From Kaistia terrae (GTDB lineage Bacteria > Pseudomonadota > Alphaproteobacteria > Rhizobiales > Kaistiaceae), in NCBI RefSeq assembly GCF_026344005.1, contig NZ_JAPKNH010000002.1, forward strand, positions 372,001-436,000: DNA of 64,000 nucleotides. The letters run 5' to 3'. Positions 51,399 to 60,419 of the stretch are shown one piece after another. The position numbers and the translations under genes were made by a program. A model generated the notes under the pieces. It was not told the DNA's origin. It saw nothing but the letters and a program-made list of their open reading frames with translations, and made no database searches. The first letter of the stretch is position 1. Every line of letters begins with the position of its first letter.

Positions 51399-52286
51399 TC
51401 AGGCCGAGACCTTGGCGCCCTGCACGAGATCCGTATAGGCCTGCATCAGCGAGGCCGAGATCTTGCCCGGCGTGAACTTGAATTCGCCGATCTCGGAGAC
51501 GGGCGTGACTTCGGCAGCGGTGCCGCACAGCCAGCACTCGGAGAAAGTCGACAGCTCTTCCGGCAGGATCCGACGCTCGATCACTTCGATGCCCTGCGCC
51601 TTGGCAAGGCCGATGACCGTCTGGCGGGTGATGCCATTCAGGAAGCGGTCAGCCAGCGGCGTGTGGATGACACCGTCCTTGACGAAAAACACGTTGGCGC
51701 CGGTCGATTCAGCGACATTGCCTTCCCAGTCCAGCATCAGCGCGTCAGCATAGCCGCGATCTTCGGCGGCATGCTTGGAGATGGTGCAGATCATGTACAG
51801 GCCGGACGCCTTGGCGAGCGACGGCGCGGTGCGCGGATCGGGACGGCGATACTTGCCCCAGTCGAGACGGATGCCCTTCAGGCGCTCGGCCGGCGTGAAG
51901 TAGGACGGCCATTCCCAAGCGGCGATGGCGACGTTGATCTTGTTGTTGTGGGCGGAGACGCCGAGCGCCTCGCTGCCGCGCCAGGCGATCGGACGCAGAT
52001 AACCGTCGACCAGACCGTTCTTGGCGAGCGTCGCCTTCGACGCCTCATCGATTTCCTCGACCGTGTAGGGGATCTTGAAGTCGAGGATTTCGGCCGAGTG
52101 GAACAGGCGCTCGGTATGCTCGCGCAGCTTGAAGATCTCGCCGCCATAGGCGCGCTCACCTTCGAACACGGCGCTGGCATAGTGCAGGCCATGGGTGAGT
52201 ACGTGAATCTTCGCGTCCTTCCACGGAACGAAGGATCCGTTCATCCAGATCCAACCATCTTTCTGGTCGAAGGGAAGCGCGCTCAT
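51399..52286 (-). CDS. ilvE: Branched-chain amino acid aminotransferase
   Basis: 295 aa class IV PLP aminotransferase; last step of Ile, Leu and Val synthesis. Segments: THGLHYASAVFEGERAY, the Lys region SLAKASGLYMICTISKHAA near residue 160, and LDWEGNVAESTGANVFFV, with GTAAEVTPV at the end. AGGAAA precedes the ATG at 52286. Divergent from a MarR gene that lies 250 bp away. Confidence 0.94.
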   Translation of the reverse strand: MSALPFDQKDGWIWMNGSFVPWKDAKIHVLTHGLHYASAVFEGERAYGGEIFKLREHTERLFHSAEILDFKIPYTVEEIDEASKATLAKNGLVDGYLRPIAWRGSEALGVSAHNNKINVAIAAWEWPSYFTPAERLKGIRLDWGKYRRPDPRTAPSLAKASGLYMICTISKHAAEDRGYADALMLDWEGNVAESTGANVFFVKDGVIHTPLADRFLNGITRQTVIGLAKAQGIEVIERRILPEELSTFSECWLCGTAAEVTPVSEIGEFKFTPGKISASLMQAYTDLVQGAKVSA

Positions 52287-52530
52287 TTTCCTCACTCCAT
52301 ATCGGCCGCCGGCTGCGGCCGCGCCCTGTTGGCGTTGATTTGCTGCCTATTTCTCGCGCCGATTGGGCAAAGTAAAGCCAGAACCGGCAATGAGTTTTTT
52401 GCGCCGCTTTGAAACAGTCGGTAATGTGCCGGTCGAAACGCGATCGCGCGAGCTGTTCGCGGGAAGGGAAACGGCGGGCGCGTTCGATCGTTTCGTCGCA
52501 GCCACTCATCAGGTAACAATCGAACCAAAA

Positions 52531-52551
52531 TATGTCAATATGGCTGACATA
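52531..52551. promoter_or_regulatory. Candidate MarR operator TATGTCA-N7-TGACATA
   Basis: Seven-base perfect arms at 52531-52537 and 52545-52551. The centre covers the ATG at 52540 of the MarR gene. If this is the real operator, translation may start at GTG 52558 or 52585. Confidence 0.5.
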
Positions 52552-53076
52552 AATTTCGTGACCGATTCGAAGGGACCGGCATCCGTGCAGCGCGACGAGC
52601 CCGTGACCACACCGCTTTCGATTCAGGAACAGCCCGAACTCGTCCTGATCGAGCTTCTTTTCTACGCTTACCGTGATTTCGTGTCGGATCCGGATGTCGT
52701 GCTGGCGAAGTTTCAGTTTGGCCGTGCTCATCACCGCGTCGTCCACTTCGTCAATCGCCATCCCGGCATGCGTGTTGCTGATCTCCTCGATATCCTGAAG
52801 ATCACCAAGCAGAGCCTTGGGCGTGTCCTGAAGCAGTTGATCGATACCGGCTATATCGAGCAGGTGCCCGGTCCCATCGACCGTCGCCAGAGGCTTCTCT
52901 ATCCGACAGCCAAGGGCAGGGCGCTTGACCAGCGTCTGACCGAGCCGCAGGCGGAGCGGATTCGTGCCGCGCTGGCGCCGCTCGGACCGGAAGGGCGTAT
53001 CGCTGCAGAACGTTTTCTTCGGTTGATGATCGATCCGGCCGAACGGGATAAGGTCGCCCAGATGATCGAGCAGTGA
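52540..53076 (+). CDS. MarR-family winged-helix regulator
   Basis: 178 aa if ATG 52540 is used. Core from residue 33: [19 protein letters not shown], helix-turn-helix [36 protein letters not shown] and the wing [13 protein letters not shown]. The start is unsure; GTG 52585 has AAGGGA nine bases upstream and better fits homologues. Its stop lies 17 bp before the response regulator ATG, so the three genes form one operon with the two-component pair. Divergent from ilvE. Confidence 0.85.
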   Translation: MADINFVTDSKGPASVQRDEPVTTPLSIQEQPELVLIELLFYAYRDFVSDPDVVLAKFQFGRAHHRVVHFVNRHPGMRVADLLDILKITKQSLGRVLKQLIDTGYIEQVPGPIDRRQRLLYPTAKGRALDQRLTEPQAERIRAALAPLGPEGRIAAERFLRLMIDPAERDKVAQMIEQ

Positions 53077-53095
53077 TGCGCGTGGAGCAGTCTTG

Positions 53096-53806
53096 ATGAG
53101 CGATATGGCAGCCGCCCCCCTGGCAGATGATGCGCCGCATCTTCTCGTCATTGACGACGATGCACGCATTCGCACGCTGCTGTCGCGCTATCTGCGGGAC
53201 AATGGCTTTCGCGTCGACGTGGCTGCCAATTCGGCCGAGGCGCGGACGCGGTTGGGCGGTCTCGCCTTCGATCTTCTCGTTGTCGATGTGATGATGCCGG
53301 GCGAGAACGGGCTCGACCTGCTGAAAAGCCTGCGCGAGACGATGGAGGTGCCGATCCTGATGCTGACGGCGCGCACCGAGCTGGAGAGCCGGATCAAGGG
53401 CCTGGAACTGGGCGCCGACGACTATCTCGGCAAGCCGTTCGAGCCGCGCGAACTTCTGTTGCGGATCAATGCGATCCTGAAGCGCGGTACCGCGCCGACG
53501 GCGCCGTTGATCGAGCAGGTCCGCTTCGGTCCTTTCACCTTCCATATCGGACGTCGCGAACTGCGGCGCGGGCAGGAGACGATCCGCCTGACGGACCGCG
53601 AGCGCCAGATCATGGCGGTGTTTGCCGAAACGCCGAACGAGACCGTGCCGCGCCTGTCGCTGCTGGCCGAGGACGAACCGGCCGGCGAGCGCACCATCGA
53701 TGTGCAAATCAACCGTCTCCGCCGCAAGATCGAAGTCGACCCCGCCAATCCGCTGTTTCTGCAGACGGTGCGGGGCATCGGCTACCGGCTGGTGACGGAA
53801 GCGTGA
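53096..53806 (+). CDS. OmpR-family response regulator
   Basis: 236 aa. Receiver domain with acidic pocket VIDDDAR, phospho-acceptor D64 in VVDVMMPG, Thr in LTART and K113 in GKPFEP. C-terminal winged-helix of OmpR type with [19 protein letters not shown] eight bases before ATG 53096. The partner kinase starts 43 bp later. An envelope or osmotic stress role is typical but not shown. Confidence 0.92.
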   Translation: MSDMAAAPLADDAPHLLVIDDDARIRTLLSRYLRDNGFRVDVAANSAEARTRLGGLAFDLLVVDVMMPGENGLDLLKSLRETMEVPILMLTARTELESRIKGLELGADDYLGKPFEPRELLLRINAILKRGTAPTAPLIEQVRFGPFTFHIGRRELRRGQETIRLTDRERQIMAVFAETPNETVPRLSLLAEDEPAGERTIDVQINRLRRKIEVDPANPLFLQTVRGIGYRLVTEA

Positions 53807-53849
53807 CGAGATCCCGCCAGCGCATGACGGCCGGACGGATTCGGACCTG

Positions 53850-55340
53850 ATGGATAAGCGCCCGCATTCTTTTCAGCGCAGCCGCGCCACCGGCGGCTGG
53901 ACCGAATGGCCGGCTGTGGCGGCACTGCGTCGACTCGCTCGGTCGCCGGCGGTCAATACGATGCGCCGCTGGGCGCGACGGGCCGAGCCCGTCGTCGACG
54001 CGGCGCTGGTGCCCTATCGCTTTATCGGCAGGCGGCTGGCCGCGGCCATGCCGAAGGGCCTCTATGCCCGCGCGCTGATCATCATCATCACGCCGATCGT
54101 CATTCTGCAGTCGGTCGTCGCCTTCGTCTTCATGGAGCGCCACTGGCAGACGGTGACGCAGCGCCTGTCGGCGGCGACCGTCCGCGATATCGCGGCCATC
54201 GTCGAACTGATCGATACCTATCCCGCCGATCCGAATTTCACCCAGATCATCCGCATCGCGCAGGATCGTCTCGGTCTGACCATTTCGGTGATCCCCAACG
54301 AAACGCTGCCGCCGGCAGCGCCAAAGCCGTTCTTCTCGCTGCTCGACAATGCGCTGTCGCTGGAGATCGGGCGGCAGATCAACAAGCCGTTCTGGATCGA
54401 TACAGTTGGTCGTTCGAACCTCGTCGAGATCCGCATCCAGCTTGGCGACAAGGTTCTTCGCGTACTCGCCCGCCGCAGCCAGACCTATGCGTCGAATTCG
54501 GAGATTTTCATCTTCTGGATGGTCGGCACCAGTCTTGTGCTGCTCACCATCGCGATCGCCTTCCTGCGCAACCAGATCCGCCCGATCCAGCAACTCGCCG
54601 ACGCCGCCGAAGACTTTGGAATGGGGCGCGAGACGACCGAATTCAATCCGCGTGGCGCACGTGAAGTGCGCCGCGCTAGCGCCGCCTTCATGGAGATGCG
54701 CCACCGGATCGAGCGGCAGATGGAACAGCGCACGACGATGCTCGCCGGCGTCAGTCATGACCTGCGCACCGTGCTGACGCGCTTTCGGCTGCAACTGGCG
54801 CTGCTGAAGGAAACACCCGACGTCCGCGCCATGCGTCGCGACGTCGACGACATGCAGCGCATGTTGGAAGGCTATCTGGCTTTTGCTCGCGACGATGCGG
54901 ATGAGCCGACGGCTGCGACCAACATCGGGGCGCTCCTTGCGGAAGTGGCGGACAATGCCCGCCGCGTCGGCCATGACGTGTCGCAGGATTTCCGTGGCGA
55001 CCCGATCGTCAGCATCCGTCCCAACGACTTCAAGCGCTGCCTGTCCAACCTTGTCATGAATGCCTGCCGGCACGGCGAGCATATCGAGCTGCACGGCGTG
55101 CATACGGACGGATGGCTCATCATCCATGTCGATGATGACGGCCAGGGCATTGACGAGACCGAGCGCGAGGCGGTGTTCCGGCCGTTCTACCGGCTCGATG
55201 AGGCGCGTAACCTGGACGATAGCGGCACCGGCCTCGGCCTTCCGATCGCGCGCGACATCGCCCGTTTCCACGGCGGCGATGTCACGCTTTCCGATGCGCC
55301 CGGTGGCGGCTTGCGCGCCACCGTTCGCATTCCCGCCTGA
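53850..55340 (+). CDS. EnvZ-like sensor histidine kinase
   Basis: 496 aa. Membrane helices at about 72-94 and 223-246, a periplasmic sensor of about 125 residues between, then HAMP (RPIQQLADAAEDFG), HisKA with H303 in SHDLRTVLTRF, and an ATPase domain with NLVMNACRHG, DDDGQGID and GTGLGLPIARDIARFHGG. The usual Pro after the H-box Thr is Val here. A Ser/Arg-rich N-terminal cytoplasmic segment of 70 residues precedes helix 1. Pairs with the regulator upstream. Confidence 0.92.
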   Translation: MDKRPHSFQRSRATGGWTEWPAVAALRRLARSPAVNTMRRWARRAEPVVDAALVPYRFIGRRLAAAMPKGLYARALIIIITPIVILQSVVAFVFMERHWQTVTQRLSAATVRDIAAIVELIDTYPADPNFTQIIRIAQDRLGLTISVIPNETLPPAAPKPFFSLLDNALSLEIGRQINKPFWIDTVGRSNLVEIRIQLGDKVLRVLARRSQTYASNSEIFIFWMVGTSLVLLTIAIAFLRNQIRPIQQLADAAEDFGMGRETTEFNPRGAREVRRASAAFMEMRHRIERQMEQRTTMLAGVSHDLRTVLTRFRLQLALLKETPDVRAMRRDVDDMQRMLEGYLAFARDDADEPTAATNIGALLAEVADNARRVGHDVSQDFRGDPIVSIRPNDFKRCLSNLVMNACRHGEHIELHGVHTDGWLIIHVDDDGQGIDETEREAVFRPFYRLDEARNLDDSGTGLGLPIARDIARFHGGDVTLSDAPGGGLRATVRIPA

Positions 55341-55345
55341 TCTGC

Positions 55346-56182
55346 TCAGGCGCCGGGCTGGAGGCGGATACGCGTGCCCCACGGGTCGAGCAACTCGCGC
55401 TCTGCCGTGATGCCGGAGCCCGCCAGGGTCACATAGGCTAGGCCGCTGCGCTCGGGATCGCGCGGGCCGGCGCCACGGCTTTGCCAGTGATTGGCGCCGA
55501 TATGGTGGTGATAGCCACCGGACGACAGGAACGAGGCGCTCGGCATCGTCGTCACCTCATCCAGGCCGACCTCGGATTTCCACCAGTGCGCCGCTACCGA
55601 CGCTTCGCCGACGCGCAGATGAACATGGCCAATGCGCAGGAATTCTGGGGCGCCGCTCCAGCGTCCGGGATGCTCGCCGAGCGAGGCGACGATCGCGTTG
55701 ACGTCGAGCGGGTCGGTCGCCATCCGCACGTGCGTGCCCTCCCAGGTCCATTCCTCGGTCGGGCGGTCGGCGTAGATCTCGACGCCATTGCCTTCCGGGT
55801 CGGTCAGGTAAAACGCCTCGCTGACCAGATGGTCGGCCATGCCGTCGACGGGCAGCCGGCTTTCGCTCGCATGCAGGACCCAGCGCGCCAGATCGGCGCG
55901 GGTCGGCATCAGGAAGGCGGTATGGAACAGGCCTGCCTGGCGCGTGTCATCGGCCGGTGCGCCGCGCGGCTGCGGTTCGATCACCAGGAACGGGACGCCG
56001 CCGGCGCCCAATGTGACGGTTCCGGATGCGCTGGAGATCGTCTCCAGACCGAGGATCGTCCGGTAGTAGTCGGCAACTTTCTCGACGTCATGCGCCTTGA
56101 GGCCGACCCTGGCAATGTGGATCGGGCGTGTCAGGGCGAAGGGGAGGCCGGCTTCGGTCTGGGCGGTATCGGAGCTGCTCAT
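55346..56182 (-). CDS. VOC-family (catechol 2,3-dioxygenase-like) protein
   Basis: 278 aa with two vicinal-oxygen-chelate modules. Module 1: HIARVGLKAHDVEKVADYYR ... FHTAFLMP ... AFYLTDPEGNGVEIYADRP. Module 2: IGHVHLRVGEASVAAHWW ... YHHHIGANHW ... LLDPWGTRIRL. His and Glu ligands are present (HxH, VEIY). Resembles CatE-type extradiol dioxygenases. It converges with the kinase gene, 6 bp apart. Substrate unknown. Confidence 0.83.
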   Translation of the reverse strand: MSSSDTAQTEAGLPFALTRPIHIARVGLKAHDVEKVADYYRTILGLETISSASGTVTLGAGGVPFLVIEPQPRGAPADDTRQAGLFHTAFLMPTRADLARWVLHASESRLPVDGMADHLVSEAFYLTDPEGNGVEIYADRPTEEWTWEGTHVRMATDPLDVNAIVASLGEHPGRWSGAPEFLRIGHVHLRVGEASVAAHWWKSEVGLDEVTTMPSASFLSSGGYHHHIGANHWQSRGAGPRDPERSGLAYVTLAGSGITAERELLDPWGTRIRLQPGA

Positions 56183-56283
56183 GGTGTCAGAACCTCTGGT
56201 TGATACCGCTAGATAGGCGCATCCGACGCTGCCGGACAGGCGCGCTCAGGTGAACACACCTTCCAAGCGTCGGACACTCCGCG

Positions 56284-56637
56284 TCAGAAAAGGCGTCCGC
56301 CATCCGGTACGGCCCGCTCGACGGCGGTCAGCACGACGTCGCCATCCGCATCCGGCATGCCGAGCGTCAGCACTTCCGACATGAAGGGGCCAATCTGGCG
56401 CGGCGGGAAATTCACCACCGCCATCACCTGGCGGCCGATCAGTTCGTCCGGCTGGTAGTATTTGGTGATCTGGGCCGAGGACTTCTTGCGGCCGATCTCC
56501 GGGCCGAAGTCGATGATCAGCTTGATCGCCGGCTTGCGGGCTTCCGGGAAGGGGGCCGCTTCGACGATGGTTCCCACCCGGATGTCGACCTTGAGGAAAT
56601 CGTCGAAACTGATTGTCTTTGGTGCCGGCGCGTCCAT
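56284..56637 (-). CDS. csaA: tRNA-binding protein CsaA
   Basis: 117 aa EMAP/OB-fold protein: [43 protein letters not shown] and MSEVLTLGM. Size and order match CsaA, a dimeric tRNA-binding chaperone-like protein. Forms the end of the YbjN-proC-tetR-csaA run on the minus strand, 49 bp after the TetR gene. Complete. Confidence 0.9.
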   Translation of the reverse strand: MDAPAPKTISFDDFLKVDIRVGTIVEAAPFPEARKPAIKLIIDFGPEIGRKKSSAQITKYYQPDELIGRQVMAVVNFPPRQIGPFMSEVLTLGMPDADGDVVLTAVERAVPDGGRLF

Positions 56638-56686
56638 GTCGTGTCTCCGCTACAGTCCTGAACGGGTAACACGACAGCGCGTCCGG

Positions 56687-57346
56687 TCAAGCGGCGGGTG
56701 CGTCGGCTTCCGGCTTGGCTGAAGGCTTCGACCGGTGGCGGTCGAGCTTGCTGCCGACGCGGCAAAGGATGTCGGCGGCGCGGTCGGTGCGACGTGACCA
56801 GGTCTCGGCATGCTCCAACGCCCGGTCGACCGCCGCCATCGTCTTCGACAGATCCGGGTCGGCATCCTCACGCCAGACCGGCAGGATGCGCGCCATCATC
56901 AGCACGAAGCCCTGCGCGCGGGCGGCACCGCGCAGGCCGCCGGAGGAAATGCCGGCGCCGGCCAACATGAAGCGGGCGGTATCGAGCGCGATGCGGTTCA
57001 GGCAGAGCGCCAGTCCGGGATCGCGCCGGGCAGATTCGGCGAGGTGGCCGACTGCGGCGCGATGCGGCGCCATAAAATCGAGGCGCTTCATGATCAGGTC
57101 GAACAGCCGGTCGCGTCCTGTCTCCTCGGGCGATACGTCTTCGATCGTATCGAGGACGGCGCGGTCGATACGGCGCATGAAATCAGCCAGAACCGAGATC
57201 TTGCCGTCATAGGCGTCGCGCAGATCGCCGAGCGAAACGCCGGCGCGCGTCGCGATGTCGCCGAGGCCGATTTCGGCAAACGGCTTCTCGGACAACAGCG
57301 CCAGCAGCGCATCGACAATCTTGGTCTTCGTCTTCTCGGTCGCCAT
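56687..57346 (-). CDS. TetR-family transcriptional regulator (AcrR/COQ9-like)
   Basis: 219 aa. N-terminal helix-turn-helix: IVDALLALLSEKPFAEIGLG and DIATRAGVSLGDLRDAYDGK. The ligand domain spans residues 60-195; the C-terminus is a charged tail (RSKPSAKPEADAPAA). GAGGAG sits ahead of the ATG. Helix 3 (SLGDLRDAY) is the type shared by COQ9-like proteins, so a lipid or quinone ligand is possible. Target genes unknown; cotranscribed with proC. Confidence 0.85.
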   Translation of the reverse strand: MATEKTKTKIVDALLALLSEKPFAEIGLGDIATRAGVSLGDLRDAYDGKISVLADFMRRIDRAVLDTIEDVSPEETGRDRLFDLIMKRLDFMAPHRAAVGHLAESARRDPGLALCLNRIALDTARFMLAGAGISSGGLRGAARAQGFVLMMARILPVWREDADPDLSKTMAAVDRALEHAETWSRRTDRAADILCRVGSKLDRHRSKPSAKPEADAPAA

Positions 57347-57404
57347 GATCGGATCTCCTCTATGCCCTCTATCTAGGGATGCGTCGTGGCGGAGACGAGG
57401 CCGA

Positions 57405-58229
57405 TCAGCCGGCTAGTTCTTCGGCGCGACGCTTGGCGGCGGCAACAGCGCGAACCATCAGCGGTCCAAAGCCGTCCTCGGCCATCAAGACATCGAGCGC
57501 GGCGGCGGTGGTGCCGCCGGGCGAGGTGACGTTCTTGCGCAGCACGTCGGCCGGCAGAGGCGACTGGTTGAGCAGCTCGCCGGCGCCAACGATGGTCTGG
57601 CGGGCGAAACGAGCGGCGAGCTCCGGTGTGAAGCCAGCCTCGATGCCTGCCGCCGTCAGTGTTTCTGCCAGCAGGAAGACGTAGGCCGGGCCGGAGCCCG
57701 AAACGGCCGTCACCGTGTCGATCAGGCCCTCTGTCTCAACCCAGCCGAATTCGCCGACCGCCTGAAGCAGCGCGCCAACGAGATCGCGATCTTCTGTGGT
57801 GACAGCCGGATTGGCGAAGGCGCCAGTCATGCCGCGTCCCACCTGCGCCGGTGTGTTCGGCATGGTGCGGACGATGGCGCCGCCAAGGGCAGATTCCAGC
57901 GTCGCGATCGGGGTTCCCGCCGCAATTGAAATCGTCACCGTTTCAGGCCCGATCAGGTCGCGCACGGCCGGCAGCGCCGCGCCCATCATCTGCGGCTTGA
58001 CCGCGAGCAGCAACACGCGGGCGGTTACGCCGGCGGGAGCGCTCGTTTCGTGCCTGACGCCATGAGCCGCCAGCAGCGCCAGCGTTTCCTCGGGCGGCTT
58101 CGGGTCAACGACGATCGCCGCTTTTGGATCCAATCCCCCCGCGAGCCATCCGGTCAGCAGCGCGCCGCCCATCTTGCCGGCGCCGATGAGGATGATGGGG
58201 GAGGAGGGCGTGAGGGCAGAAAGGGACAT
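57405..58229 (-). CDS. proC: Pyrroline-5-carboxylate reductase
   Basis: 274 aa; last step of proline synthesis. Rossmann motif ILIGAGKMGGALLTGWL, LAVKPQMM, RTMPNTPAQVGRGMTG and the end PGGTTAAALDVL carry the cofactor and substrate sites. Start at 58229 fits the N-terminus MSLSALTPSSPII. 187 bp after the YbjN gene on the same strand. Complete. Confidence 0.94.
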   Translation of the reverse strand: MSLSALTPSSPIILIGAGKMGGALLTGWLAGGLDPKAAIVVDPKPPEETLALLAAHGVRHETSAPAGVTARVLLLAVKPQMMGAALPAVRDLIGPETVTISIAAGTPIATLESALGGAIVRTMPNTPAQVGRGMTGAFANPAVTTEDRDLVGALLQAVGEFGWVETEGLIDTVTAVSGSGPAYVFLLAETLTAAGIEAGFTPELAARFARQTIVGAGELLNQSPLPADVLRKNVTSPGGTTAAALDVLMAEDGFGPLMVRAVAAAKRRAEELAG

Positions 58230-58416
58230 GCGGGAGCGCTCGTTCTTTTGCAATGACGACGGTTGTCTCTACGCCGCGCCGGGCGTTCGCGAAAGTGCCG
58301 TCACGAGCGAAAGAGAGCCGATGAGGATCGGCGCTCGACGATGGCACGCCACAAGGAGCGAGCCAAGATCCGAAGGAAAGTCGGCGCGAGACAAAGCACG
58401 CGCCGAACTGGATTGA

Positions 58417-58920
58417 TCAGGCTTCGCCCACCGTCTCGAACAAGACGGTTTCGAGTGCCTCGGCGGCCGTCTTGCCGGCCCAGACGACAAACTGGAAAGC
58501 CTGATAGTAGCGTTCGCAGCTTTCGATCGCGGTTTCGAGAAGGCCTTCGACCTGGGCGCTGTTCGGCTCGGCGCCACCGGCAAGCAGCAGCGTCTGTCGA
58601 TACATGACGACGCCTTCCTTGCTCCAGAGGTCAAAGTGACCGATCCAGAGCTGCTCGTTGACGAGGGAAAGAAGGCGCATCACCTCGGTCTTGCGGGGAT
58701 CCGTGACCTTGAGGTCAAAGGCGCAGGCGAGGTGAACGGCTTCCATGTCCTCCATCCAGGAGAAGGAGACATGATAGTCACACCAGCCCCCGGCAATTGA
58801 GATGGTAATCTCGTCGTCGCCGGATCGCTCGAAGCTCCAATCATTCAGACCGGCGATTTGCTCGATCATATCGACCGGATTGGATTGCCGGTCTTCGGTT
58901 TCGAAGTCGATGAGGCTCAT
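58417..58920 (-). CDS. YbjN domain-containing protein
   Basis: 167 aa. YbjN fold (type III chaperone-like): NPVDMIEQIAGLNDWSFERS, DYHVSFSWMEDMEAVHLACA and MRLLSLVNEQLWIGHFDLW. Start at 58920 has GAGGG upstream; a further ATG at 58968 lacks one. Lies upstream of proC, as in other alphaproteobacteria. The protein's role is not settled. Confidence 0.88.
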   Translation of the reverse strand: MSLIDFETEDRQSNPVDMIEQIAGLNDWSFERSGDDEITISIAGGWCDYHVSFSWMEDMEAVHLACAFDLKVTDPRKTEVMRLLSLVNEQLWIGHFDLWSKEGVVMYRQTLLLAGGAEPNSAQVEGLLETAIESCERYYQAFQFVVWAGKTAAEALETVLFETVGEA

Positions 58921-59360
58921 GGCCGACCCTCGCGCTTGATCGGGGAAATACGCAACGCAACAAAACAACTGCCGACAGCAGATCTTCGGATCCAGCCCTT
59001 CCGTTGAGAAGGAACGGCCCCGCCCGACGCGGAATGACCGGTATCCTTGTGGAACTCAACGGCGGTGCTCGGCAGAGACGCGCGAATCTTCATTGGCTAT
59101 CAGTATATAGGTAGCATCCAGATTTTCACGATGACTTTTCCTTCATGGAGGTGTCGGAATTGTGAGTGCCTGCGCAGCGGGCGTTCTTGTGAGCTCTCAG
59201 AACGCGCAAAAGCCGCCGGGCTGGCCGGCGGCTTTGTCGTTTCGCTCTCGATGGCGAGGGTCTGGAGGCTTTCACCGTTTCTCCGAAACGGCAACGTCCC
59301 CAGGCCCCTGCCTGGTCGCGCCTTCTTCACGCGAGCCGGCAGCACTTCGCTCGAAGCGCT
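58921..59360. other. 440-bp gap between YbjN and cold-shock genes
   Basis: No gene found; the open frames here have no ribosome site or family match. It includes a 9-bp-arm GC hairpin at 59211-59233 and the promoter of the YbjN gene near 58921-59050. The right part is the 3' region of the cold-shock gene. Confidence 0.4.
59211..59233. terminator. GC-rich hairpin after the cold-shock gene
   Basis: AGCCGCCGG, loop GCTGG, CCGGCGGCT. On the minus strand it is followed by TTTTGCG, a weak T run. It may end the cold-shock transcript, 128 bp after its stop. Confidence 0.5.
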
Positions 59361-59573
59361 CTAGCCCGGCTGAAGCTCAACGGCCTTCGGGCCCTTGCCA
59401 CGCTTGTCCGGCTCGGTTTCGAACGTAATCCGCATGCCGTCATTCATGTTCGAAATGCCCGACCGTTCGACGGCTGTGACATGGACAAACACGTCCTTGC
59501 CGCCATCATCGGGGGTGATGAAGCCAAAACCCTTCGACGCATTGAAGAACTTGACCGTACCAGTCTGTCGCAT
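59361..59573 (-). CDS. Cold-shock protein (CspA family)
   Basis: 70 aa single cold-shock domain. RNP1 KGFGFI and RNP2 VFVHVTAV, with GTVKFFNASKG at the start. Binds single-stranded RNA and DNA. Start at 59573 has AAAGGAA before it; the frame open nine codons further has no support. Has a structured leader of over 100 bases as is common for this family. Confidence 0.93.
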   Translation of the reverse strand: MRQTGTVKFFNASKGFGFITPDDGGKDVFVHVTAVERSGISNMNDGMRITFETEPDKRGKGPKAVELQPG

Positions 59574-60198
59574 CGCTGTTCCTTTCCCATTCCTCTGCAT
59601 TCCGCCGACCGCTCCGCTCGGTCAGCGCACTCCAGGCACTCAGGTGTCGGGGAAAGGTCTCTGCGTCTTCTCGGTATCGTGCGGTGCTCGCGCTAGCCGC
59701 CCCACGGATGCCGTAGCATCCGACGCGCGTTTGTCCAGTCTCCGTCGGGTCCTTAGCCCGTGCGACGGAAACTATGCTTCAGCAATTACAGAAAATCAAT
59801 GCCCGAGCTTCCCTTGCGTAATGTCATATGTTGCTTGGCAAGACTGCACGCCGAATGATCAATCTTCTATATGCTAGACTTAAAATAGGCGTGGCTTGGC
59901 AGATCGTCATTTTTCGCTGCGGCAGCTGACGCAACAACTCGAAACTCTCAGCCGCGACAAGAGCTTTGACGACATCACCAGAACGCCTGAATCGGAATTC
60001 AGTGCGTGTTGAAGGCTTGTTGCGGGCCATAGCCTGCGTTCGTCATCAATCTGGCATGAACGCTGCATATTGCAGTGCAGAGCGCCGATCGAAATCCCTA
60101 ACGAAAAATTGACGTCACGCAGGGAACGGTTTGGCCTAAATCGCATTATATCTCACGATTATATCTATCGTGTTCGCAGGGCAGGGCGGAGATCAGGG
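59574..60198. other. 625-bp gap with cold-shock leader and small-gene promoter
   Basis: No gene recognised. Left end is the 5' leader of the cold-shock gene, with a GACCGAGCGGAGCGGTC hairpin on the minus strand near 59612-59630. From about 59770 the GC content falls. A direct repeat TTATATCT at 60143 and 60156 lies just before the small secreted protein gene and may be part of its promoter. Confidence 0.4.
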
Positions 60199-60396
60199 AT
60201 GTCAGGATTTAGCGCGGACAATCTGCTGGCGGCAGCAGCGGTCTGGGTGGCGATTATGTTGCCGAGCGCGGCTTTTGGCGACGACCCTGTCCAGTCGGGC
60301 GTCGAGACGCAGCGCTGCCAGGCACAGGAAGCTCAGGCGCAGTCGCAGGGCGTAATCCTGCAGGATGGCCGCATCGCGGCCGGTAGCGCGACCTGA
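60199..60396 (+). CDS. Small predicted secreted protein
   Basis: 65 aa. The first 27 residues form a signal peptide (hydrophobic core LLAAAAVWVAIMLPSAAFG). The mature part is about 38 residues, Gln/Ala-rich, with one cysteine and a repeat-like QAQEAQAQSQG. GGAG lies eight bases before the ATG. No family recognised. It converges with the MFS gene at 24 bp. Too short for confident proof, but start, signal and ribosome site agree. Confidence 0.5.
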   Translation: MSGFSADNLLAAAAVWVAIMLPSAAFGDDPVQSGVETQRCQAQEAQAQSQGVILQDGRIAAGSAT

Positions 60397-60419
60397 CCAT
60401 CGCAAATATATCGGACGCG

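Noticed and set aside
58340-58420. Small basic frame MARHKERAKIRRKVG.
   Set aside because: It runs on into the antisense of the YbjN gene and has no ribosome site.
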